The position numbers and the translations under genes are program-made. Positions 1 through 6,480 of a DNA stretch of 7,666 nt are shown here, piece after piece. The stretch lies in assembly GCA_004356305.1 (NCBI GenBank), contig SMXJ01000061.1, positions 1 to 7,666 of the forward strand, in the 5' to 3' direction. This DNA is from Bacteroidota bacterium (GTDB lineage: Bacteria; Bacteroidota; Bacteroidia; Flavobacteriales; Flavobacteriaceae). Within the stretch, counting starts at the first letter, position 1. Each line of letters starts with the position of its first letter. The notes below the pieces were generated by a model. That model had not been told where the DNA came from. It ran no database searches and saw only the letters and a list, made by a program, of their open reading frames with translations.

Positions 1-131
1 AAAACCGTATTGTGATTGGAAATAATACTGTTTTAAGACCCGGTAGGCTAGGAAGTATATCCCTAAAAATTGATCCGGCTCTGGAAAAACAATGCGATTT
101 GGTTTTGAGAGACCCGAGTATTGAAGAATAA
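1..131 (+). CDS. C-terminal end of an unrecognised protein (5' truncated)
   Basis: Only the last 42 codons are present; the first complete codon starts at position 3 and the TAA stop is 129-131. The other two plus frames meet stops within the first 25 bases, so this is the only frame open from the window edge. The visible peptide begins NRIVIGNNTVLRPGRLGS and ends in the acidic DPSIEE. It has no transmembrane segment, no cysteine motif and no domain I can name. The IGNNTVLRPGRLG stretch looks like a soluble folded domain, but that is only an impression. The gene converges on ftsE across 146 bp and is unlikely to share regulation with it. Its function is unknown, and the reading of this as a real gene end rests on frame openness alone. 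Confidence 0.6.
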   Translation, partial: NRIVIGNNTVLRPGRLGSISLKIDPALEKQCDLVLRDPSIEE

Positions 132-224
132 ATAAAAAAGTGAATAGTGAAAAGAGGGAAAGAGTAAAGAAAATAGAGGAAAGAATAAAGAGTAGAGAAA
201 AAAGCGAGGAAAAACAGTAAATGA
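132..224. other. Purine-biased (plus strand) / pyrimidine-biased (minus strand) spacer
   Basis: The convergent spacer is almost entirely A and G on the plus strand, with loosely repeated words such as agagtaaag, agaataaag and agagtagag, and only a few T or C bases. It has no start-to-stop reading frame worth calling. On the minus strand, which is the sense of ftsE mRNA 3' of its stop codon, it is a C/U-rich, G-poor RNA with many pyrimidine-C dinucleotides. That composition is what Rho loading sites typically show. The bias is seen directly in the sequence; the Rho interpretation is inference. Confidence 0.6.
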
Positions 225-232
225 CTAATTTT

Positions 233-267
233 ACTCACTACTCACTACTCACTACTCACTACTCACT
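233..267. repeat. Tandem repeat, five perfect copies of ACTCACT (7 bp)
   Basis: Five perfect, uninterrupted copies of the heptamer ACTCACT occupy 35 bp and end 10 bp before the ftsE stop codon at 278. Such perfect short arrays are prone to replication slippage, so copy number may differ between close relatives. Because 7 is not a multiple of 3 and the array lies outside any gene, it would not act as a coding phase switch here. It supplies four equivalent registers for pairing with the arm at 139-150. Confidence 0.93.
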
Positions 268-277
268 GCTTCAAACT

Positions 278-964
278 TTATAGCGTCTTCTGGACGACTT
301 CAAACACCTGATTTTCATCACATTTCAGGGTTTTTGAAGGAAATTTCAGTAATAAAGCATAGTCATGAGTGGCCATTAAAATAGTATTGCCATTTTTGTT
401 GATCTCTTGTAACACTTGCATCACCTCTACACTGGTTTGTGGATCCAGATTACCCGTGGGTTCATCGGCCAAAATTATTTCAGGGTCGTTCAATAAGGCT
501 CTGGCAATAGCGACTCTTTGTTGTTCGCCGCCTGAGAGTTGGTATGGGTATTTGAAACTTTTTGTCTTCATGTTCACCTTGTCGAGCACTTCATCAATTT
601 TGATGTCCATTGCGTGTTTGTCTTTCCAGCCTGTTGCGGTAAGGACAAAAAGTAGATTATTTTTTACGGTACGGTCGTTCAATAATTTAAAATCCTGAAA
701 TACAACCCCTAACTTTCGGCGTAAATAAGGAATGTCTTTTTCCTTCAATGTTGGAAGATCAAAACCCACTATATGTCCTTCTCCTTTTTGCAATGGTAGA
801 TCCCCATAGAGCGTTCTCATAAAACTACTTTTCCCACTTCCGGTCTTCCCGATCAGGTAAACGAATTCCCCTTTCATAATGGTAACTGAAACATCTGTCA
901 GGATTAAATTCTCACGTTGAAAAATAGATGCATTCTTTAAGGAAAGTACGGCCTCTTGAGACAT
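278..964 (-). CDS. ftsE: FtsE-type cell-division ABC transporter ATPase
   Basis: This 228-residue protein is a single ABC nucleotide-binding domain, the normal length for FtsE. Visible motifs in order are Walker A GKTGSGKS (about 39-46), Q-loop glutamine in VVFQDF (Q90), signature LSGGEQQR (143-150), Walker B IILADEPT (163-170), D-loop GNLDP (171-175) and switch histidine H200 in ATHDY. All catalytic elements are intact. In the family, FtsE binds ATP at the cytoplasmic face and works with the membrane protein FtsX to couple division-site signals to periplasmic cell-wall hydrolase activation. No ftsX-like gene adjoins it; the upstream neighbour encodes a secreted protein, 37 bp away on the same strand. 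The ATG start at 964 has an A-rich leader and no clear Shine-Dalgarno, usual for this phylum. A LolD- or MacB-like ATPase is the main alternative, because these families share the same fold and motifs. FtsE is preferred for the short stand-alone form and the VVFQDFKLL segment. Confidence 0.85.
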   Translation of the reverse strand: MSQEAVLSLKNASIFQRENLILTDVSVTIMKGEFVYLIGKTGSGKSSFMRTLYGDLPLQKGEGHIVGFDLPTLKEKDIPYLRRKLGVVFQDFKLLNDRTVKNNLLFVLTATGWKDKHAMDIKIDEVLDKVNMKTKSFKYPYQLSGGEQQRVAIARALLNDPEIILADEPTGNLDPQTSVEVMQVLQEINKNGNTILMATHDYALLLKFPSKTLKCDENQVFEVVQKTL

Positions 965-1001
965 AGATTTATGTTGTTTTTTTCACATTTCAAAAATAGA
1001 C

Positions 1002-1466
1002 TTAATCTTCTATTTTAGAAACTTTTTCTTTCAACGCATCGATTTCTTTTTGCTGTTGGATCGTATACAATATCAGTTCTTCTATTTTTTCCAGCAGCAA
1101 CAGATTCATTTTTTTTAAATAAAGTCCGTCAGTTTCTATTTCTTTTGCTGAAGGAACTCCGGGCAAGTGGTGATATTTTTCAACGAAGGTTGCCATTTCG
1201 TCAAGAGTTAATAGGTGGTATCCGGGATTTTTTTCCGAAGAACCCGAAAAATAGCTTTCGAACACATAATCCGGGGCTAGAGCTCCATTTAGGTCAACGA
1301 GTACTTCTTGTGTATGGATCTTCCCTTTTACGGTTAGTAGCTCGTCCGGGGTCTTGGTTCCTATACCTATTTTCCCATTTTTTTCCGTCATGTTTTTAAA
1401 AGATCTGCGTTGTGCAAAACACTGGAGGGACGCAAAAACAAAAAAGAGTAACAATATATTCTTCAT
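1002..1466 (-). CDS. Small secreted protein with tail-fibre / S74-like C-terminal module
   Basis: This 154-residue protein begins with a signal peptide: a lysine near the start, a hydrophobic core LLLFFVFASL, and probable cleavage after CFA at residue 18. Cys16 lies in the signal region without a proper lipobox, so it is probably not a lipoprotein. The mature part carries GKIGIGTKTPDELLTVKGKI (31-50), then APDYVFE (64-70), then HLPGVPSAKEI (100-110). It ends in a leucine/glutamate/lysine-rich heptad-like helix (about 118-154), a likely coiled coil. This order matches a module frequently found at the C-terminus of long tail-fibre-like surface proteins in Bacteroidota, where it resembles the chaperone part of the S74 family. 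Here the module is essentially the whole mature protein, with no preceding shaft. By analogy it may form a coiled-coil oligomer in the periplasm or at the surface, but its role is unknown. It lies 37 bp upstream of ftsE on the same strand and could share its transcript. Confidence 0.78.
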   Translation of the reverse strand: MKNILLLFFVFASLQCFAQRRSFKNMTEKNGKIGIGTKTPDELLTVKGKIHTQEVLVDLNGALAPDYVFESYFSGSSEKNPGYHLLTLDEMATFVEKYHHLPGVPSAKEIETDGLYLKKMNLLLLEKIEELILYTIQQQKEIDALKEKVSKIED

Positions 1467-1546
1467 AATAAAAAGGGTTTCAAATCAATATAGCTTTAAA
1501 AATACAGTAAATTTCCTAAGGATAAATTTTATGCTGTAAAAAACAT

Positions 1547-1560
1547 AATGAATATTCATT
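1547..1560. promoter_or_regulatory. Perfect 14-bp palindrome AATGAATATTCATT
   Basis: The sequence AATGAATATTCATT equals its own reverse complement over all 14 bases; the symmetry stops at the flanking T/T pair. It lies 57 bp upstream of the TPR gene start in a divergent promoter region, a common place for a dimeric repressor or activator site. With no spacer and high AT content it would also be a weak hairpin. The palindrome is seen directly; an operator role is inference, and AT-rich palindromes of this size can arise by chance. Confidence 0.4.
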
Positions 1561-1580
1561 TATCTCGTTATAAACGGAGT

Positions 1581-1595
1581 ATACAATCGTTGTAT
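1581..1595. promoter_or_regulatory. Interrupted palindrome ATACAA-TCG-TTGTAT
   Basis: Two perfect 6-bp arms flank a 3-base centre, 22 bp upstream of the TPR gene ATG at 1618. If the transcription start is further upstream, this would be a small hairpin in the 5' leader. If it is close by, the palindrome would sit where a repressor could block transcription. The half-site differs from that of the palindrome at 1547-1560, so the two are probably not the same operator. No regulator gene is present in the window to connect to either. Confidence 0.35.
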
Positions 1596-1617
1596 CCATG
1601 CCCAAATCCTATTAAAA

Positions 1618-4600
1618 ATGATTAAGAACCTCATTTCGCTCTCTTTTTTCCTGTTATTTTTCGGAATCAATTTTGCCCAGCAAACCGCAGCTTTTACCGA
1701 TGACCTGTTGGAGTACAACAAGGCCATTGAGCTGTATAACAACAACCAATTTCTGGCCGCCCAATCGCTGTTTTCTAAAGTGAAATCGGATATAACGGAT
1801 AGCGGTGTGCAGGGGGATTGTGCCTATTATATCGCCAACTGCGCCGTAAGGCTCAATCAGCAAAACGCGGATCTGTTGATGGAGTCTTTCGTTGAGCATT
1901 ATCCAACGAGCATCAAGCGAAATGATGCTTTTATAAATGTTGCCAACTATTACTTTGAAAACGGAAAATATTCGTATGCCCGTAAATGGTACGATAAAGT
2001 AGACGAGGTTAGTTTAAGCCGAGGGGAACGAGAAAGATTTTATTTCAATAACGGTTATGCCTATTTTAAGAACAAACGATACAATGAAGCCAAAAAGTAC
2101 TTTAATCTTGTAAGTGATTCTGAAAAATACGGCACTCAATCAAAATATTACCTTGGTTTTATAGCCTATGAGGGCGATTATTATGAAGAAGCCACGGAAC
2201 TATTTGCAAATATAAAAGGCGAGGAGCGTTATGCGGAAGGCTTGAGTTACTACCTGGCCGACATGAATTTTAAGTTAGGAAAATTTCAGGAGGCTATCGA
2301 TCTCGGGAAAGAGCAATACGAAAATTCAAAACCACAAGAGAGAAGTGAACTATCTAAAATTATAGGAGAGAGTTATTTCAATTTGGGAAATTATGCGGCA
2401 GCGATTCCTTATTTAAAAGAATACAAAGGCAAACGGGGTAAATGGAATAACACAGATTATTACCAGTTGGGTTATGCTTATTATAAACAAGGGGATTACC
2501 AAAACGCCGTCGATGAATTCAATAAAATTGTAAGTGGGAGTAACGCGATAGCTCAAAACGCGTATTATCACTTAGCTGAAAGTTATTTAAAACTAGACCA
2601 GAAACATCGAGCGTTGAACGCGTTCAAAAATGCTTCGGAAATGGATTTCAGTGCCGAAATCCAAGAGGACGCCTGGCTTAATTATGCCAAACTGAGTTAT
2701 GAGATCGGTAACAGCTATCGATCTGTTCCACAGGTGATCCTTTCCTTTTTGGAAACCTATCCGGATAATGGGAATAATGAAGAATTAAAGGATCTGTTGA
2801 TCGACTCTTATATCACCTCAAAAAACTACAAAGAGGCCGTCGACCTGTTGGAAAATAACAAATCGTTCGAAAATAAGAAAGCCTATCAAAAAGTAGCCTT
2901 CTATCGCGGTATTGAATTGTATGCGGAAGGAAACTATAAGGAATCGGTTGCGCTTTTTGAGAGATCACTTAAGCATCCTTATGACCCTGTATTTACAGCC
3001 CGAGCTACTTATTGGAAGGCTGAGAGTGATTACCGGGATTCCGATTTCGATGTTTCGTTGGTGGGTTATAAACGGTTCTTACAATTACCCAATGCTTCTC
3101 AAACACCGGAATACGAAAACAGCCGCTATAACCTGGCCTACAATTACTTTAAATTGAAAAATTATCCCGAAGCCATTAGCAATTTCAATCAATTTTTAGC
3201 TGCTACAACTAAAGATGCCGTCCGTAGAAATGATGCCTACTTGCGTTTAGGTGACAGTCATTTTGTGAGTAGCAATTATTGGCCGGCCCTGGAAAATTAT
3301 AACAAGGCTATCGAGGGCAATTCTCCAGATAGCGATTACGCCGTCTTCCAAAAAGCGATTAGCTACGGATTTGTTGACCGTTCTCAAGAAAAGCTCGAAG
3401 CCTTAAAAAGTTATGACGGAAAATATCCCGGGTCTATCTATCGCGATGATGCGCTCTACGAGTTAGGGAACACCTACTTAGCCAGGGATAAAACCGCTGA
3501 GGCCATTGCTGTCTATGATCAATTGATGAGGGAGATCCCAAAGAGTAGTTTTGTGCCCAAAGGACAATTGAAAAAGGGACTTATTCTTGAAAACCGCGGG
3601 CTGAGTAACGAAGCTCTTTCCATCTTCAAAAGAGTGGCTAATGATTATCCGTGGACCGCGGAGGCCCTTCAAGCCGTATCTTCGGCGAAGATCATCTATA
3701 TCGATCAAGGTAGAGTAGGTGAGTATGCAGATTGGGTAAACACCCTGGATTTTGTGGATGTTGAAAATGCTGAGCTGGACGATGCCAGCTATCAGGCTGC
3801 TGAACATTCCTTTTTGGAAAATAAACCCGGACAGGCTATCACCCGATTCGAAAGCTACCTGAGTGAATTCTCCAATGGCCGGCACGCGCTTAATGCACAT
3901 TTCTATTTAGCCCAATTGTATTTTGCTGAAACAGAATCTGAAAAAGCCATTCCGCATTACAGGTTTGTAGTAGATAAGGACCGAAGTGAATTTACTGAGC
4001 AGGCTCTGGCACGGATTTCAGAATTGTATTTGGCCGGAAAGAACTATCAAAATGCACTGATGTATCTGCAACGATTAGAGATAGAAGCCGATTTCCCACA
4101 GAATGTTGTCTTTGCACAAACCAATAGTATGAAAGCAAGTTATGAGTTGAAACAGTATTCCGAAGCCGTTCTCTATGCTGAAAAAGTGTTGGAGAATTCT
4201 AAAGTGGATAATAGCATTAAAAGCGATGCGCAAATAATAATCGCCCGGTCGGCCATTCACACAGGAGACGAATCCAAAGCTAAAATGGCCTATGCTGAAG
4301 TGGCTAAGATCGCTACCGGAAAACTCGCAGCCGAAGCTTTATATTATGATGCCTACTTCAAAAATAAGGAGGGTGATCATGAGGGCTCAAATGCATCGGT
4401 TCAAAAATTAGCCAAGGACTATTCTGGCTACAAATACTTTGGGGCGAAAGGACTGGTGCTGATGGCAAAGAATTTTTACCAATTGGAAGATGCATTTCAA
4501 GCCAGTTATATTTTGGAAAGTGTGATCAAAAATTTCACAGAATATACGGATGTGGTAGAAGAAGCCAAAGCGGAGCTCACCTTGATCAAAGCCGTCGAAT

Positions 4601-4638
4601 CCAAAACCAACTCTTCCATCGAAACCGATGGAAACTAA
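1618..4638 (+). CDS. Large exported tetratricopeptide-repeat (TPR) protein
   Basis: This 1006-residue protein has a signal peptide (core LISLSFFLLFFGI, likely cut after NFA at residue 20) and no lipobox cysteine, so it should be soluble in the periplasm or peripheral to a membrane. From about residue 30 to 975 it is almost continuously built of 32-37-residue helical hairpins of TPR type. Clear examples are near 145-165 (NGYAYFKNKRYNEAKKYF), 283-302 (LGYAYYKQGDYQNAVDEF), 506-523 (LAYNYFKLKNYPEAISNF), 615-633 and 763-781; roughly two dozen units can be counted by eye. TPR arrays bind other proteins, so scaffolding or assembly is expected, with no enzymatic motif. The stop is 18-39 bp before the beta-barrel gene, implying an operon and a partnership at the cell envelope. 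It resembles YbgF/CpoB- and BamD-type TPR proteins in general architecture but is far longer. PorW/SprE of the type IX secretion system is another long TPR protein in the phylum, but that is a lipoprotein and this is not. The TPR identification is firm; the function is not known. Confidence 0.9.
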   Translation: MIKNLISLSFFLLFFGINFAQQTAAFTDDLLEYNKAIELYNNNQFLAAQSLFSKVKSDITDSGVQGDCAYYIANCAVRLNQQNADLLMESFVEHYPTSIKRNDAFINVANYYFENGKYSYARKWYDKVDEVSLSRGERERFYFNNGYAYFKNKRYNEAKKYFNLVSDSEKYGTQSKYYLGFIAYEGDYYEEATELFANIKGEERYAEGLSYYLADMNFKLGKFQEAIDLGKEQYENSKPQERSELSKIIGESYFNLGNYAAAIPYLKEYKGKRGKWNNTDYYQLGYAYYKQGDYQNAVDEFNKIVSGSNAIAQNAYYHLAESYLKLDQKHRALNAFKNASEMDFSAEIQEDAWLNYAKLSYEIGNSYRSVPQVILSFLETYPDNGNNEELKDLLIDSYITSKNYKEAVDLLENNKSFENKKAYQKVAFYRGIELYAEGNYKESVALFERSLKHPYDPVFTARATYWKAESDYRDSDFDVSLVGYKRFLQLPNASQTPEYENSRYNLAYNYFKLKNYPEAISNFNQFLAATTKDAVRRNDAYLRLGDSHFVSSNYWPALENYNKAIEGNSPDSDYAVFQKAISYGFVDRSQEKLEALKSYDGKYPGSIYRDDALYELGNTYLARDKTAEAIAVYDQLMREIPKSSFVPKGQLKKGLILENRGLSNEALSIFKRVANDYPWTAEALQAVSSAKIIYIDQGRVGEYADWVNTLDFVDVENAELDDASYQAAEHSFLENKPGQAITRFESYLSEFSNGRHALNAHFYLAQLYFAETESEKAIPHYRFVVDKDRSEFTEQALARISELYLAGKNYQNALMYLQRLEIEADFPQNVVFAQTNSMKASYELKQYSEAVLYAEKVLENSKVDNSIKSDAQIIIARSAIHTGDESKAKMAYAEVAKIATGKLAAEALYYDAYFKNKEGDHEGSNASVQKLAKDYSGYKYFGAKGLVLMAKNFYQLEDAFQASYILESVIKNFTEYTDVVEEAKAELTLIKAVESKTNSSIETDGN

Positions 4639-4677
4639 CTCATCATCAATCAATTATTGACATCAAATCCTACGTTT

Positions 4678-6480
4678 ATGTTCCGTAACATTTCAGAAAA
4701 AAAATATATTCCAAAACCGAATATCTCCCGTTCAGTTAATGGATTGAAGGGACTTTTCCCATTGTTAATTTTTTCCCTTATCATTCCCATGATCGCCCAG
4801 GAAGAAGGAGATGAACTTGGGACAGAGGTGGTGAACATCGTAAAACCCTATACACCTGCTATAAGTGACGCGTTTAAGGTAAAGGAAACTCCCCTGCTCA
4901 ATGACTCGGTTACCACCACAAAGAAAAAAGTAAGTTACAGTATTTTTTCGGTGCCCGTAGCTTCAACATTTACTCCTGCGAAGGGGAAAGCCACCACTGT
5001 TGAGAAAGCGAAACCCATTAAATTGTATGACAATTATGCGACCTTGGGATTTGGAAACTATACGGCGGTTTTGGGCGAATTTTATAGTAATTTTCAAATA
5101 AGTAGAACAGATAATGCAGGGCTCTATTTTAAACACAATTCGTCCCAAGGCGGAATTGATGGTGTATTGCTTGAAAACAAATATTATGATACCAGCCTTG
5201 ATGGAAATTATACCAGCCGTCAGAAAGATATGTCCTATGATATCAATGCCGGGATCGAACATCAGATCTTTCATTGGTACGGTTTGAACGGATTTTTCGA
5301 TACAGATTCCACAAACTTTTTTGAAACAATCGACCCGAAACAAACCTATTTTAGTGCCTATATAAGTGGTGATATTGCGTTGGATGAATCGGTTTTTGAA
5401 GAAGGAAAGGTAAAGTTGAGGTATCTGGGAGATGGATTTTCTTCTTCGGAATTCAATTTTACCGCCCAACCGGAGTTTTTAATTCCACTTGCTGAATTTA
5501 ATCTGAAGATCACAGCTGAGCTGGACTATTTAAGCGGGAAATTCGAAAGGGATTATTTTAATTCGGGCAACGGAATTGAATACAGTTATCTAAATCTTGG
5601 TGTGACTCCGGCCTTAGTTTATGTAAATGAAGATCTGACAATTTCATTGGGGGCCGCTGTCGTCTTAGGACTGGATACCAAAGGTGGTAGTACCGATTTC
5701 TTTATCTATCCGCAAGTTAATATGTCCTACCGCCTTGTGGATGAACTGCTCATTGCCTATGGAGGCGTAGAAGGTGGTTTACGACAAAACACCTATTACA
5801 ATTTTAAGACCGATAACCCTTTTGTTTCGCCCACGCTAATGGTAATGCCCACTAGCCAATTGTACAATGCCTTTGGTGGACTCAAAGGAAAATTGTCCAA
5901 TACAGTTGGCTATAATATTCGCGCCTCTTACGGAAATGAGGAGAATAAAGCCCTGTTTTTGATCAATTCTTACAAAGGACGACTGCCCGATCTTGAAGGA
6001 TACGAGAACGGAAACTCATTTGGAATTATCTACGACGATGTAAATACACTGGATATTTTTGGAGAATTAAAAGTGGAAGTATCTGAAAAATTCATTCTGG
6101 GGATCAAAGCCAATTTCTACAGTTACAGTATGACGGATCAACCGGAGCCGTGGAACCTGCCGGACATAAAGGCATCGGTATTTTCAAATTTCAATATCAC
6201 AGAAAAGGTTTACGGTGGTGCTTCGATATTTTATGTAGGCAAACGCGAGGACTTTTTTAGTGCGACGCAAATTGGGTTGCCAACGATACCCGTTAACGAA
6301 ATAGTGACTTTAGATGCCTTCATTGATGTCAATTTACACCTGGGTTATCGTGTGAATGAACGTCTTTCCATTTTTGCCAGGGGAAGCAATTTATTGAGTG
6401 ACAATTACGAAAAGTGGCTGTTTACCCCTGTACAAGGGATGCAGGGATTGGCGGGAGCGACCTATAAATTCGATTGGTGA
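4678..6480 (+). CDS. Outer-membrane beta-barrel protein, TonB-dependent-receptor-like
   Basis: From the ATG at 4678 the product is about 600 residues; an in-frame TTG at 4657 would add seven. A hydrophobic stretch LFPLLIFSLIIPMIAQ acts as signal peptide, with cleavage expected near the AQ/EE junction. The first part of the mature protein holds a conserved-looking segment VVNIVKPYTPAISDAFKVKE and TPLLND. From about YDNYATLGFGNYTAVLG onward come alternating aromatic/hydrophobic strands rich in Tyr, Phe, Gly and Asn, typical of a transmembrane barrel. The chain ends in GATYKFDW, with the terminal aromatic residue characteristic of outer-membrane barrels recognised by BamA. No canonical TonB plug domain or SusC-type carboxypeptidase-like N-terminal domain is evident, and the length is below that of full TonB-dependent transporters, so 'TonB-dependent receptor' is a loose label. 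It is co-transcribed with the TPR gene upstream and followed by an intrinsic terminator. Substrate and role are unknown. Confidence 0.82.
   Translation: MFRNISEKKYIPKPNISRSVNGLKGLFPLLIFSLIIPMIAQEEGDELGTEVVNIVKPYTPAISDAFKVKETPLLNDSVTTTKKKVSYSIFSVPVASTFTPAKGKATTVEKAKPIKLYDNYATLGFGNYTAVLGEFYSNFQISRTDNAGLYFKHNSSQGGIDGVLLENKYYDTSLDGNYTSRQKDMSYDINAGIEHQIFHWYGLNGFFDTDSTNFFETIDPKQTYFSAYISGDIALDESVFEEGKVKLRYLGDGFSSSEFNFTAQPEFLIPLAEFNLKITAELDYLSGKFERDYFNSGNGIEYSYLNLGVTPALVYVNEDLTISLGAAVVLGLDTKGGSTDFFIYPQVNMSYRLVDELLIAYGGVEGGLRQNTYYNFKTDNPFVSPTLMVMPTSQLYNAFGGLKGKLSNTVGYNIRASYGNEENKALFLINSYKGRLPDLEGYENGNSFGIIYDDVNTLDIFGELKVEVSEKFILGIKANFYSYSMTDQPEPWNLPDIKASVFSNFNITEKVYGGASIFYVGKREDFFSATQIGLPTIPVNEIVTLDAFIDVNLHLGYRVNERLSIFARGSNLLSDNYEKWLFTPVQGMQGLAGATYKFDW

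Larger units (their letters stand above)
132..267 (-). terminator. Possible large-loop or Rho-dependent terminator downstream of ftsE
   Basis: Read on the minus strand, the tandem repeat just after the ftsE stop (AGTGAGTAGTGAG...) can pair with the complement of AGTGAATAGTGA at 139-150. This forms a 12-bp arm with a single A-C mismatch. Immediately after the second arm comes a run of T (complement of the A-run at 134-139) and then more AT-rich sequence, the arrangement of an intrinsic terminator. The loop of at least 82 nt is far longer than usual, so classical intrinsic termination is uncertain. The pyrimidine-rich loop would also suit Rho. Read on the plus strand, no U-tract follows the right arm, so the structure is directional, toward ftsE. 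Confidence 0.35.
1467..1617. promoter_or_regulatory. Divergent intergenic region between the minus pair and the plus operon
   Basis: These 151 bp must hold the promoters for the minus-strand secreted-protein/ftsE unit and the plus-strand TPR/barrel operon, because both transcripts start away from here. The sequence is AT-rich. I compared it with the Bacteroidota promoter consensus (a TTTG element near -33 and TAnnTTTG near -7). TAAATTTT at 1523-1530 on the plus strand and TATTTTTA on the minus strand (about 1495-1502) resemble the -7 element, but neither has a good TTTG at the right distance. I therefore do not assign exact promoters. Two palindromes in this region are listed separately. Confidence 0.5.

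Noticed and set aside
233..267. Short regular repeats that might suggest a CRISPR array
   Set aside because: The 7-bp units are contiguous with no spacers, and no cas gene is present; it is a simple tandem repeat.
369..698. 109-codon plus-strand open frame
   Set aside because: It is antisense to ftsE, whose intact ABC motifs establish the minus strand as coding.
1002..1466. Lipoprotein interpretation of the secreted 154-residue protein because of Cys16
   Set aside because: The residues before the cysteine (SLQ) do not form a lipobox, and a normal signal peptidase I site follows two residues later (CFA).
1598..1615. Five-codon mini-ORF (MPKSY) ending just before the TPR start
   Set aside because: It is too short to separate from chance; noted only because its TAA is two bases from the ATG.
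3478..3900. 140-codon minus-strand open frame
   Set aside because: It is fully inside the TPR gene on the opposite strand, with no signal or domain; a shadow of the TPR coding sequence.
1618..4638. PorW/SprE of the type IX secretion system
   Set aside because: The protein has no lipobox cysteine, and no por/gld genes adjoin it; long TPR content alone is not enough.
4963..5469. 168-codon minus-strand open frame
   Set aside because: It lies entirely opposite the barrel gene; its composition is explained by the complement of that gene, and it has no recognisable domain.
4678..6480. SusC-type or full TonB-dependent transporter
   Set aside because: There is no recognisable plug domain or carboxypeptidase-like N-terminal domain, the chain is too short, and no susD-like gene follows.
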